Below, piece after piece: positions 1 to 7,119 of a stretch of 14,385 nucleotides of DNA (within the stretch, counting starts at the first letter, position 1; every line of letters begins with the position of its first letter). A program made the translations under genes and the position numbers. This DNA comes from Frankiaceae bacterium. GTDB taxonomy: Bacteria; Actinomycetota; Actinomycetes; JAVEEJ01. The stretch covers positions 1-14,385 of the forward strand of contig JAVEEJ010000043.1 of NCBI GenBank assembly GCA_030840515.1, in the 5' to 3' direction. The notes under the pieces are model-generated. The model was not told the origin of the DNA and made no database searches. It saw only the letters and a program-made list of their open reading frames with translations.

Positions 1-209
1 ACACGAACGACATGGTGGTCGACGTGGCCGGGCTCGTGGAGAGCGTCAGCGCGGTCTTCCGGCTTCGAGCCGGCGACATCCTCATCTCCGGCACCCCGGC
101 TGGAGTGGGCGCCAAGATGGATCCGCCGCGCTTCCTACAGCCAGGTGACCGGATCCGCATGGCCATCGACGGCCTGGGCGAGACCGAGAACACCATCGTC
201 GACCCGTAG
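1..209 (+). CDS. fumarylacetoacetate hydrolase family protein (C-terminal part)
   Basis: This is the 3' end of a gene that begins before the window; the first complete codon is at position 3 and the stop is TAG at 207-209. The visible 68 residues begin TNDMVVDVAGLVESVSAVF and continue through GDILISGTPAGVG and a PGDRIRMAIDGLGE segment. These are the conserved C-terminal blocks of the fumarylacetoacetate hydrolase (FAH) fold, in which the GTPAGVG turn is part of the substrate pocket. The family hydrolyses or decarboxylates C-C bonds in 2,4-diketo or 2-oxo acids, usually late in aromatic ring catabolism, and binds Mg2+ or Ca2+ through acidic residues nearer the N-terminus, which are not visible here. 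It lies directly upstream of, and in line with, a hydrolase and a CoA ligase, so it probably belongs to the same catabolic run. The exact substrate cannot be read from this fragment. Confidence 0.9.
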   Translation, partial: TNDMVVDVAGLVESVSAVFRLRAGDILISGTPAGVGAKMDPPRFLQPGDRIRMAIDGLGETENTIVDP

Positions 210-277
210 TCACACGTCACGCGCGCCAACATCGCGCGCCCTTCATGCCCCCGCGACGGAAACGAGAACCGGAACTC

Positions 278-1300
278 ATGCCTCTGATCGTCACCTTGAT
301 GAACGCGATGGCCCGAGCACGTGGGATGGAGCGCATCACGGTCTCGTCCACCGCGGCCCAGCTGGACAACTCCAACAGCGAGGTCATCGACGTCTCGGAA
401 TCCGCTCCGATACCGCGGCGCATCGCTGCTGTGCGCTCCGAGAGCAAGGTCCAGTTCGCCACCGTGACCCGCTCGAACGGTTCCGCGAAGCCGCTGTTCA
501 TGGACGTCCTGACGCCACCCGGTCCTGGGCCGTTTCCTGCCATCGTCTACGTCTCCGGCGGGGGCTTCCTCGTCGCCGTCAGGCGTGCCGCAGCGCGCCA
601 ACGGGCCTACCTGGCGGCTGCCGGCTTCGTCGTCGCCAGCATCGACTACCGCGTCGTGCCGGATGGCGCGACATGGCGAGAGGGCGTCGCGGACGTCCGC
701 TCCGCTGTTCGATTCCTACGGTCCCAAGCCGGACGGTTCAGCATCGCTCCTGATCGCGTCGGCGTGTGGGGGGAGTCTGCGGGGGCCTACCTCTCGTCGA
801 TGACCGCGGCGACTGCGGAAACTTTCGAGGAGTCAGGCGAGCACCTCGAGCAGTCGGGTGCCGTGCAGGCGGCCGCGAGCTTCTTCGGGGCGGCCGACCT
901 GTCGAGCCTTGCCGCAGGGTTCGACGCAGCGAGCATCGCGGCCGCCGCGCGGAAGGACAGCGCCTTCGCGAAGTACGTCGCCGGTGACTCCGCCGGACGC
1001 AGCGTCAACGACATGCCCGAGGAAGTGCTGCAGGCGAACCCCAAGTCTCACGCCTCCCCCGACGGGCCTGCCTTCCTGCTGTTCCACGGCGAGGACGACC
1101 GCATCATCTCGCCGCTGCAGACACAGCACCTCCACGACGACCTGCGGACGCTCGGCGTTGCAAGCACTCGCTACGTCGTCCGGAACGCCGGACACGGAAT
1201 CATGGGGGACAACCCGAAGCTCTGGTTGACGACCGGGGTGATGGACCTCACCGCCGCCTTCTTCAAGCAGCACCTCATCGAGCACGCAGGCACCGTCTGA
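278..1300 (+). CDS. alpha/beta hydrolase (esterase/lipase-like) with SGGG oxyanion motif
   Basis: This is an alpha/beta-hydrolase-fold enzyme resembling the hormone-sensitive-lipase and feruloyl-esterase-like groups. Counting from ATG 278 (340 aa), the nucleophile elbow GESAG is at residues 165-169 with Ser167, the acid is Asp in HGEDDR at about 270-275, and the catalytic His is in NAGHG at about 306, so the triad is complete. The usual HGGGF oxyanion motif reads SGGGF at about 93-97, with Ser in place of His. Another in-frame ATG lies at 245 with no ribosome binding site in front of it; ATG 278 has GGAA just upstream and was preferred, though the spacing is short and ATG 299 or 308 cannot be excluded. 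No signal peptide is evident, so it is probably cytoplasmic. It lies between the FAH-family gene and the CoA ligase, suggesting ester or lactone cleavage in the same pathway. The substrate is unknown. Confidence 0.88.
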   Translation: MPLIVTLMNAMARARGMERITVSSTAAQLDNSNSEVIDVSESAPIPRRIAAVRSESKVQFATVTRSNGSAKPLFMDVLTPPGPGPFPAIVYVSGGGFLVAVRRAAARQRAYLAAAGFVVASIDYRVVPDGATWREGVADVRSAVRFLRSQAGRFSIAPDRVGVWGESAGAYLSSMTAATAETFEESGEHLEQSGAVQAAASFFGAADLSSLAAGFDAASIAAAARKDSAFAKYVAGDSAGRSVNDMPEEVLQANPKSHASPDGPAFLLFHGEDDRIISPLQTQHLHDDLRTLGVASTRYVVRNAGHGIMGDNPKLWLTTGVMDLTAAFFKQHLIEHAGTV

Positions 1301-1323
1301 CACCCCTGGGACCGGAGACGAAC

Positions 1324-2622
1324 ATGCAGGACCTCACACCTGACGTCAGCACCCTTGACGCCGTCGAGATCGGCCCAGTCGATCAGCTTCGCGAGCTCCA
1401 GTTGCAGCGGATGCGTTGGAGCCTGCAGCACGCCTACGACAACGTCGCTCACTACGAGCGAGCCTTCAAGGCAGCGGGCGTGCACCCGGCTGACCTCAAC
1501 GAGCTCACCGACCTGCGGCACTTCCCGTTCACCACCAAGGACGACCTGCGCGACAACTACCCCTTCGGGATGTTCGCCGTCCCCCAGCCCGACGTGCGCA
1601 GGATCCACGCATCCAGCGGCACCACCGGCCAGCCGACCGTGGTCGGCTACACCGAACGCGATCTCGACAACTGGGCCGACGTGGTAGCGCGCAGCATCCG
1701 TGCGGCGGGGGGACGGCGCGGCCACAAACTGCACAACGCCTACGGCTACGGGCTCTTCACCGGCGGACTCGGTGCTCATGCGGGGGCGGAACGTCTTGGC
1801 TGCACGGTCATCCCGGTGTCCGGCGGGCAGACCGAACGGCAGGTGCGGCTGATCCGGGACTTCGAGCCCGACGTCATCATGGTCACTCCTTCCTACATGC
1901 TCGCGCTGCTCGACGAGTTCGAGCGCCAGGGGGTCGATCCCCGGTCCAGCTCGTTGAAGGTCGGCATCTTCGGCGCCGAGCCCTGGACGGAGGACATGAG
2001 GCGCGAAGTCGAGGACCGCACCGACATGCACGCCGTGGACATCTACGGGCTCTCCGAGGTCATCGGCCCTGGCGTCGCCTCAGAGTGCGTCGAGACGAAG
2101 GACGGTTTGCACGTCTGGGAGGACCACTTCTACCCCGAGATCATCGATCCGGAGACCGGCGAGGTGCTACCTGACGGCGAGTACGGCGAGCTGGTCTTCA
2201 CCTCGTTGACGAAGGAGGCGATGCCCGTCGTCAGGTACCGGACGCGCGACCTGACGCGCCTGCTGCCGGGCACTGCCAGAACCATGCGCCGCATCGAGAA
2301 GATCACCGGACGCTCGGACGACATGATCATCCTGCGCGGGGTCAATGTCTTCCCCACTCAGATCGAGGAGCTCCTGCTGCGCGTGCCAGGACTGTCGCCG
2401 CACTACCAGCTCGTCCTCACCAGGCCGCAGCGGCTCGATGAGCTCACGGTTCGGGTCGAGGCCCGCGCCGAGTGCTCAGCGCAGCAGCGGCACTCCCTGA
2501 CCAATCAGCTGCGCGAGCTGGTGAAGCAGAACGTCGGCGTGAGCGTCGACTGCGACGTCGTGGAGCCCGGCACGATCCTTCGTTCCGAGGGAAAGGCTGT
2601 GCGCGTCCTCGACCAGCGTTGA
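1324..2622 (+). CDS. paaK: phenylacetate-CoA ligase-like (PaaK family) AMP-forming ligase
   Basis: The product of 432 aa is full length for the PaaK family, which activates aryl or aryl-acetic acids to CoA thioesters through an acyl-AMP intermediate in the cytoplasm. Visible motifs are the ATP-binding loop SSGTTGQP at residues 98-104, YGLSE at 241-245, the YRTRDL region at 305-310 and the hinge plus PaaK-type signature GRSDDMIILRGVNVFPTQIE at 329-348. A C-terminal Lys in the SEGKAVRV segment is in the position expected of the adenylation lysine. The GGAG at 1314-1317, six bases before ATG 1324, supports the start. It begins 23 bp after the hydrolase stop, so the two are probably co-transcribed. 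No other phenylacetate (paa) genes such as paaABCDE are visible, so the true substrate may be another aromatic acid; the symbol indicates family rather than proven substrate. Confidence 0.9.
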   Translation: MQDLTPDVSTLDAVEIGPVDQLRELQLQRMRWSLQHAYDNVAHYERAFKAAGVHPADLNELTDLRHFPFTTKDDLRDNYPFGMFAVPQPDVRRIHASSGTTGQPTVVGYTERDLDNWADVVARSIRAAGGRRGHKLHNAYGYGLFTGGLGAHAGAERLGCTVIPVSGGQTERQVRLIRDFEPDVIMVTPSYMLALLDEFERQGVDPRSSSLKVGIFGAEPWTEDMRREVEDRTDMHAVDIYGLSEVIGPGVASECVETKDGLHVWEDHFYPEIIDPETGEVLPDGEYGELVFTSLTKEAMPVVRYRTRDLTRLLPGTARTMRRIEKITGRSDDMIILRGVNVFPTQIEELLLRVPGLSPHYQLVLTRPQRLDELTVRVEARAECSAQQRHSLTNQLRELVKQNVGVSVDCDVVEPGTILRSEGKAVRVLDQR

Positions 2623-2735
2623 GCCCGCAAGACCAGGCGATCCACCACCAGTCGCTTCGCGACCGATCGGCGAACGACATCTAGGCTGCCGTCGCGGCAA
2701 CCTCACTGTGCGCCGCCGTGGTTGAGGAGATGACT
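2623..2735 (+). other. short intergenic region with small hairpins and a weak -10-like box
   Basis: This 113-bp gap separates the ligase from the SDR pair. It holds two small stem-loops with perfect 5-bp arms and 3-nt loops: GTCGC/GCGAC at 2651-2663 and TGCCG/CGGCA at 2687-2699. TAGGCT at 2682-2687 fits the TANNNT form of a -10 box, but no good -35 box lies at the right distance. It could be a weak promoter or an attenuator between two transcription units. GAGGAG at 2724-2729 is the ribosome binding site of the following gene. Confidence 0.3.
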
Positions 2736-3470
2736 GTGCGATCAGCGGTGGTGACCGGTGCCAGCACGGGGATCGGCGCGGCGACCGTCAGGCGGCTGAG
2801 GGCCGACGGGTACGACGTGGTGGCGGTCGCCCGGCGCGGTGACCGGCTCGACACCCTGGCGGCCGAGACCGGGTGCAGCGCACGCGTGCTGGACATCACC
2901 GACCAGGCCGCAGTGGACGAGCTCGCGGCAGTCACCCCGCGCCTCGACCTGCTGGTCAACAACGCCGGCGGCGCCCGGGGGCTGGAACCGGTCGCGCAGG
3001 CCGATCTCGACTCCTGGCAGTGGATGTGGGACGTCAACGTGATGGGCACCGCGCGCATGGTCCGCGCGCTGCTTCCCGCCCTAGTCGCCAGCGGCGACGG
3101 GGTGATCGTCAACGTCACGTCAACAGCCGGGCACGCGGTCTACGAAGGCGGCGCGGGCTACACGGCAGCGAAGCACGCCGAGCGCGCGATGACGGAGACG
3201 CTCCGGCTGGAGCTGCTCGGCGACCCCGTCAGGATCGTCGAGGTCGCGCCGGGCATGGTGGCCACGGAGGAGTTCTCGTTGCGCAGGTTCGGGGGCGACG
3301 CGGAGCGGGCGGCGGCCGTCTACCGGGGCGTGCCCGGGCCGCTCGTGGCGGAGGACGTCGCCGACTGCATCGCCTGGGCAGCCTCACGTCCCAGCCACGT
3401 GAACATCGACCTGCTGGTCGTGAAGCCCCGCGCACAGGCAGCCGCGCACAAGATCGTGCGTGAGAGCTGA
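2736..3470 (+). CDS. short-chain dehydrogenase/reductase (first of a pair)
   Basis: This is a classical SDR, an NAD(P)-dependent cytoplasmic oxidoreductase. Counting from GTG 2736 (244 aa), the cofactor motif TGASTGIG is at about residues 7-14, NNAG at 75-78, the catalytic Ser at 129 (VTSTAG), and YTAAK with Tyr142 and Lys146. Arg residues in AVARRGDR after beta-2 suggest NADP(H). GTG 2736 was chosen because GAGGAG at 2724-2729 lies six bases before it; ATG 2730 abuts the same GAGGAG, and GTG 2718 lies upstream of it. Its stop TGA overlaps the ATG of the next SDR by one base (TGATG at 3468-3472), which indicates translational coupling. Spacing of Ser and Tyr is 13 residues, as usual. The overall sequence resembles YdfG-like or 3-oxoacyl reductases, but substrate assignment is not possible. 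Confidence 0.88.
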   Translation: MRSAVVTGASTGIGAATVRRLRADGYDVVAVARRGDRLDTLAAETGCSARVLDITDQAAVDELAAVTPRLDLLVNNAGGARGLEPVAQADLDSWQWMWDVNVMGTARMVRALLPALVASGDGVIVNVTSTAGHAVYEGGAGYTAAKHAERAMTETLRLELLGDPVRIVEVAPGMVATEEFSLRRFGGDAERAAAVYRGVPGPLVAEDVADCIAWAASRPSHVNIDLLVVKPRAQAAAHKIVRES

Positions 3471-4264
3471 TGCTCATCAAGCCGAAGCTCGAGGGCCAGG
3501 TGGTGCTCGTCACGGGCGCATCGGCCGGTATCGGACGCGACACCGCTTCGCGGATGGTCGAGCTCGGCGCGACCGTTGTCGGGTGCGCCCGCGACGCCGC
3601 GCGTATGAGCGACCTGCCCGTCGATGCCCGCCGCTGCGACGTGTCGTCTGCGGCGGACCGCGCATCGCTGGTCGACGGGGTGCTCAGGGACCACGGCCGC
3701 ATCGACGTGCTGGTGAACAACGCGGGCATCGGCATCGCCAAGCTCGTCGAGCAGATGACGACAGCCGATGTGGAGAGTCTCATCGCGACGAACTGCACTG
3801 GGCTGGTGGACATGGCACGGCTGGTGCTGCCGAACATGCTCGACCGCGGCAGCGGCCACATCGTGAACATCTCCAGCGGAGCTGCCTGGATCTCGATGCC
3901 ACCCTTCACGGTCTACTGCGCGACCAAGTCCTTCGTCGATGCGTTCACGGAGGGACTGCGCCGGGAGGCGAGCGGCCGACACGTGCGCGTGCACTCCGTG
4001 AACCCGGGCCCTGTCAAGACCGAGTGGCTGCCGCGCTCGATGGGCTTCGTGCCGGACGAGGGTTCGGCGGAGCAGCGCGACGGCCACGGCGTATCGGTGT
4101 CGCGGGTGGTCGATGCGATCGTGCGCTGCCTGCTGCGGCCCTACGGCCGGACTGCCTCAGTGCCGCGCTTTCCCATCGGCCTGGCTCGCGCGACAGAGCT
4201 ACCCCTCGTGCGGCAGGCCCTGGACGTCGGGGGTCGGATGGCGGCGTCCCGGCTGCGGGCCTAG
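3470..4264 (+). CDS. short-chain dehydrogenase/reductase (second of a pair)
   Basis: A second full-length SDR (264 aa), translationally coupled to the preceding one by a 1-base overlap. The cofactor motif TGASAGIG is at residues 15-22, NNAG at 83-86, the catalytic Ser at about 136 (ISSGAAW), and YCATK at 149-153 with Tyr149 and Lys153. NPGPVKTEW after the active site is the usual substrate-loop region. Arg41-Asp42 after beta-2 leaves the cofactor open (NADP or NAD). Compared with its neighbour it has a longer C-terminal tail with Arg/Pro-rich segments, as in SDRs acting on larger hydrophobic or acyl substrates; that last point is inference. Two tandem non-identical SDRs next to a CoA ligase suggest successive oxidation or reduction steps on the same skeleton. 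Confidence 0.88.
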   Translation: MLIKPKLEGQVVLVTGASAGIGRDTASRMVELGATVVGCARDAARMSDLPVDARRCDVSSAADRASLVDGVLRDHGRIDVLVNNAGIGIAKLVEQMTTADVESLIATNCTGLVDMARLVLPNMLDRGSGHIVNISSGAAWISMPPFTVYCATKSFVDAFTEGLRREASGRHVRVHSVNPGPVKTEWLPRSMGFVPDEGSAEQRDGHGVSVSRVVDAIVRCLLRPYGRTASVPRFPIGLARATELPLVRQALDVGGRMAASRLRA

Positions 4265-4267
4265 CCA

Positions 4268-5062
4268 GTGCCTGCGCGGCCGCAGGGCGACGTCACCCGC
4301 GGCACCACGGCGCCGAACCGGCTTCGCCGTGTCGACCGCTGGATCACCTGGCGCTGCGCCGCCGCGCTGCGCGCCGCATCCGAGCCGCTCGTCGTGGACC
4401 TCGGCTTCGGTGGCTCACCCGTCACCACGCTGGAACTGCACGCGCGACTGGTGAGGCTTCGGCCCGACGTCCGCGTCGTGGGCGTCGAGATCGACCCGGA
4501 GCGGGTGACCGCGGCGTCGGCGTACTCGCGTCCTGGTCTGTCCTTCGTCCGCGGCGGCTTCGAGCTGCCGGTGAACGGGCGACCCGTCGTGGTCCGGGCG
4601 ATGAACGTGCTGCGGCAGTACGACGAGGCACAGGTCGCCCCCGCGTGGGGCCAGCTGCTGGGCCGGCTCGCGCCCGACGGCGTGTTGATCGACGGCACCT
4701 GCGACGAGATCGGGCGCCGCGCCACGTGGGTGACGGCCAGCACCGCCGGCCCGGAGTCGCTCAGCTTCTCGGCCCACCTCGCCTCGCTCGATCGGCCGTC
4801 TCAGCTGGCCGAGCGGCTGCCCAAGGCGCTGATCCACCGCAACGTGCCGGGCGAGCCGATCCACGACCTGCTCGCGCTGCTGGACGAGCACTGGGCCCGC
4901 ACCGCGCCGTACTCGTCCTTCGGCCCGTCACAGCGGTGGAGGGCCATGGTCGAGTCGGCCAGCGATGCGTGGGACATCGCACGCCAGCCTGCGCGCTGGC
5001 AGCTGGGCGAGCTGACCGTGCCCTGGGCGAGCGTCGCTCCCAGCTCGCCGTTGGCAGGATGA
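4268..5062 (+). CDS. class I SAM-dependent methyltransferase-like protein
   Basis: The product of 264 aa starts at GTG 4268, three bases after the stop of the preceding SDR, with no strong ribosome binding site, so translation probably depends on coupling. Residues 42-51 (VVDLGFGGSP) match the glycine-rich SAM-binding motif I of Rossmann-type methyltransferases, followed by VVGVEIDPERV at about 70-80, whose Glu would contact the ribose. The N-terminal RGTTAPNRLRRVDRW block is, from memory, shared by a widespread actinobacterial family annotated as methyltransferase without known substrate. A segment at about 120-150 (RLAPDGVLIDGTCDE) fits motif III. It is followed after 4 bp by a small unknown gene, so both are probably part of the same transcript as the SDRs. 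The methyl acceptor is unknown, and enzymatic activity is unproven. Confidence 0.75.
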   Translation: MPARPQGDVTRGTTAPNRLRRVDRWITWRCAAALRAASEPLVVDLGFGGSPVTTLELHARLVRLRPDVRVVGVEIDPERVTAASAYSRPGLSFVRGGFELPVNGRPVVVRAMNVLRQYDEAQVAPAWGQLLGRLAPDGVLIDGTCDEIGRRATWVTASTAGPESLSFSAHLASLDRPSQLAERLPKALIHRNVPGEPIHDLLALLDEHWARTAPYSSFGPSQRWRAMVESASDAWDIARQPARWQLGELTVPWASVAPSSPLAG

Positions 5063-5066
5063 GCCC

Positions 5067-5510
5067 ATGAGCCTTCCCCCGGGGATCGACCACACCCACG
5101 TCGTGCACAACGGCAAGCGCGACATCACCATCAACGAGCTGGCGCTGCAGTCACCGGGGATGGACCGGCTGATGGCCGAGCTCGGACCGCGCATGCACCG
5201 CCTCGGGTACGCGGGACTCGCCGCGAACTGGCGGCTCGCCGACTACTTCTACAAGTCGGTGGTCAAGCAGTTGCGGCTGTGCGGGGCGTCGCGGCCGAAG
5301 TACGCCGAGGACATCGAGCAGTACATCGTTGAGGACTGCGAGCCGGTGAAGGCCGCGATCAAGGCTGCGGACGTCGCCGCCTTCGAGGCCGCGTTCGTGA
5401 CGATGGTCGACCGCGGGAACCACTACCACGACGTCTACGCCAAGCCCTACATCCGCTGGGTGCTGCCCGCCTCGCCGCCGGACGACCTCGATCTCACCGC
5501 CGGCCTTTAG
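5067..5510 (+). CDS. small conserved-looking helical protein of unknown function
   Basis: I do not recognise this 147-aa product with confidence. It starts four bases after the methyltransferase stop, with AGGA at 5056-5059, seven bases before ATG. The protein is largely helical and soluble, without a signal peptide or membrane segment. The N-terminal half holds HTHVVHNGKRDITINELA and a helix with ANWRLADYFYKSVVKQLRLCG; the C-terminal half holds a GNHYHDVYAKPYIRW segment with clustered His and Tyr. The NW-LA-Y helix pattern followed by a second helix pair resembles small four-helix-bundle proteins, some of which occur near cytochrome or redox genes; that resemblance is weak recollection, not evidence. 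His-X-X-His (HYHD at about 125) could bind metal. Its stop TAG overlaps that of the convergent stress-protein gene by four bases. Confidence 0.75.
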   Translation: MSLPPGIDHTHVVHNGKRDITINELALQSPGMDRLMAELGPRMHRLGYAGLAANWRLADYFYKSVVKQLRLCGASRPKYAEDIEQYIVEDCEPVKAAIKAADVAAFEAAFVTMVDRGNHYHDVYAKPYIRWVLPASPPDDLDLTAGL

Positions 5511-6421
5511 CCCACGTTGGTCCCAGGCCCGGCCAGGTGCGCGCCCGTCGCCTCAGCTCCCACAACCGCGACCGGGCAGTCGCTGACCCGCAGCAGCGCC
5601 GAGCTCACCGAGCCGATCACGTGGCGCATGAAGAAGCCCCGCCCGTGCGTGCCGACGACCAGCAAGGTGGCCTCCGACGAGGCGCTGCGCAGCGCATTCA
5701 GCGGGGCAGCCTCGGTCACGAGCTGCGTGACATCGACGTCGGGGAACTTCTCGCCCCATCCCGACGTAACCTCGCTCAGCTGCCGGACGGCGCTCTCGCG
5801 CCTGTTGGTGAACATGCTGGTGTCCAACCCCGAAGGGTCGGCATCTGCCGCATAAGCCAGGACAGCGGTGAGCCGGACGCCGCGACGTGACGCCTGATCG
5901 AAGGCGAACCCGAGCGCGTCTTCGGACAGCGCAGAGCCGTCTACGCCGACGACGATGTCACCGGTCGGGACGGAGTCACTCGGCACCACTACGACAGGGC
6001 ATCGCGACTTGGCCGCCAGCCGAAGCGGCACCGGGCCGAGCCACCCCGCCGCATGCCGCGTCCGGTCTCGCCCACCGACTACGAGCAGCAACGCGCTGTC
6101 GCTGGCATCGAGCAGCACTGCCGGCGCCGGACCCTCAACGAGGTACTCTTGGTGCACCAGCGTCGGACCAAATCCGGCAGCGATTCCCCTCGCTGTGGCA
6201 AGGATTTCTGCGCCAAGCCCTGCCATGTCGCCCGCCGTCGGCGCCATTGACGCGCCACCCAACATGGAGCCGCCCGCAAAGGCGTTGAACGGCTCCCAGG
6301 CGTGCACGATCGCAAGAGGCAAGCGGCGCCCCGCGGCCTCACGACACGCGAACAGCAGGGCGGCGTCGCTCGGCGTCGAACCATCGACACCTACGACGAT
6401 GGGCTGCGTGATCATGGTCAT
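5507..6421 (-). CDS. tandem-domain universal stress protein
   Basis: The 304-aa product holds two universal stress protein (Usp) domains, at about residues 7-147 and 156-287, each beginning with VVGVDGS. In domain 2 the ATP loop G-2X-G-9X-G-S is intact (Gly257, Gly260, Gly270, Ser271; GTHGRG at 257-262). In domain 1 the loop is degenerate: the second Gly is Asp119 and the last pair is Gly129-Pro130, so only domain 2 is expected to bind ATP canonically. ATG 6421 is preceded on the minus strand by AAGGGG at a good distance. Such tandem Usp proteins are cytoplasmic and in actinobacteria often belong to hypoxia or dormancy responses; no clear DosR-type box was seen upstream. It is convergent with the unknown gene at 5067 and divergent from the GNAT gene at 6595. 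Confidence 0.93.
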   Translation of the reverse strand: MTMITQPIVVGVDGSTPSDAALLFACREAAGRRLPLAIVHAWEPFNAFAGGSMLGGASMAPTAGDMAGLGAEILATARGIAAGFGPTLVHQEYLVEGPAPAVLLDASDSALLLVVGGRDRTRHAAGWLGPVPLRLAAKSRCPVVVVPSDSVPTGDIVVGVDGSALSEDALGFAFDQASRRGVRLTAVLAYAADADPSGLDTSMFTNRRESAVRQLSEVTSGWGEKFPDVDVTQLVTEAAPLNALRSASSEATLLVVGTHGRGFFMRHVIGSVSSALLRVSDCPVAVVGAEATGAHLAGPGTNVG

Positions 6422-6594
6422 GAGGCACCCCTTGCATGGTCTTCGTGCGGTGTAGTGCTGCGCCTTCTACGCTCGCCGCCGCCTCGTGCCGCGCCTAGAG
6501 GCGAAAGGCCCACGCCTCGGCTCAGCATCCGTGTCGTGATGCCGCCTCAGATGGGCTCGTCGGGCGACTGCCTGGGCCACTAGCGTCCCCTGTC
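6422..6594. promoter_or_regulatory. divergent spacer with nested inverted repeats
   Basis: This 173-bp spacer separates the stress-protein gene from the acetyltransferase gene and must hold both promoters. At 6492-6503 CGCCT and AGGCG are paired around a 2-base spacer. The right arm is reused in GAGGCG at 6498-6503, paired with CGCCTC at 6513-6518 across 9 bases. The overlap of two inverted repeats sharing an arm is compatible with an operator or an alternative RNA hairpin. No convincing -35/-10 pair was found on either strand. Confidence 0.35.
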
Positions 6595-7119
6595 GTGCGA
6601 GTCGTCTACGAGACCGAGCGCCTGGTGGTGCGCTACTGGGAATCGGAGGACGCCCCGAGGGTCTTCGACATCTACTCCCGCTGGGAGGTCGCTCGCTGGC
6701 TGGGCAGCGACCCCAAGCCGATGGAGTCCCTGGAGCGGGCGCAGGTCTCGGCAGAGCGGATGTCGATCCCCCGGGACGACCCGACGTTCGGGCTCTGGGC
6801 GGTGTGCCTGCGCGGCGCCGAGGACCAGCCGCTCGGCTCGGTGCTGCTCGTCCCCGTGCCCGAGGCGACCGACGGCGCCATCGAGGTCGGCTGGCACTTC
6901 CACCCCGACGCGTGGGGGCATGGCTACGCGACGGAGTCTGCGGCGGGCGCGCTGCAGCGTGGCTGGGACGCGGGGCTCGCGCGGGTGATCGCGCTGACCT
7001 ACCCGGACAACGAGCCGTCCCAGGCGGTCTGCCGTCGACTTGGCATGACGCACGAGGGGTTGTCCCGCGCCTACTACGGCATCGAAGCCGACCTGTTCTC
7101 GATCACGCGACCGAGCTAG
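6595..7119 (+). CDS. GNAT family N-acetyltransferase (RimJ/RimL-like)
   Basis: The 174-aa product starts at GTG 6595 and has the RimJ/RimL-type acetyltransferase layout: TERLVVRYWESEDAP at residues 7-21, a central sheet ending in IEVGWHFHPDAWGHGYATES at 96-115, whose WGHGYA part forms the acetyl-CoA pyrophosphate loop, and DNEPSQAVCRRLGM at 138-151, containing the Asn and the helix typical of motif B. Members acetylate an amino group on protein N-termini, antibiotics or small amines; the substrate is not predictable here. No clear ribosome binding site precedes the GTG. Its stop TAG shares the palindrome CTAG (7116-7119) with the stop of the convergent DUF2516 gene. Confidence 0.92.
   Translation: MRVVYETERLVVRYWESEDAPRVFDIYSRWEVARWLGSDPKPMESLERAQVSAERMSIPRDDPTFGLWAVCLRGAEDQPLGSVLLVPVPEATDGAIEVGWHFHPDAWGHGYATESAAGALQRGWDAGLARVIALTYPDNEPSQAVCRRLGMTHEGLSRAYYGIEADLFSITRPS

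Noticed and set aside
1171..2031. 286-codon minus-strand frame opposite the CoA ligase
   Set aside because: No family motif and covered by the well-supported ligase gene.
3460..5070. 536-codon plus-strand frame across the second SDR and the methyltransferase
   Set aside because: It is Arg/Ala/Gly-rich low-complexity typical of an off-frame reading in GC-rich DNA and overlaps two genes with clear catalytic motifs.
5517..6455. Plus-strand frames opposite the stress protein gene
   Set aside because: They are antisense shadows; the minus-strand frame has two Usp domains and a ribosome binding site.
6422..6594. DosR/DevR-type dormancy box upstream of the universal stress protein
   Set aside because: I looked for the GGGACT-AGTCCC type palindrome and found only partial matches such as GGGCGACT.
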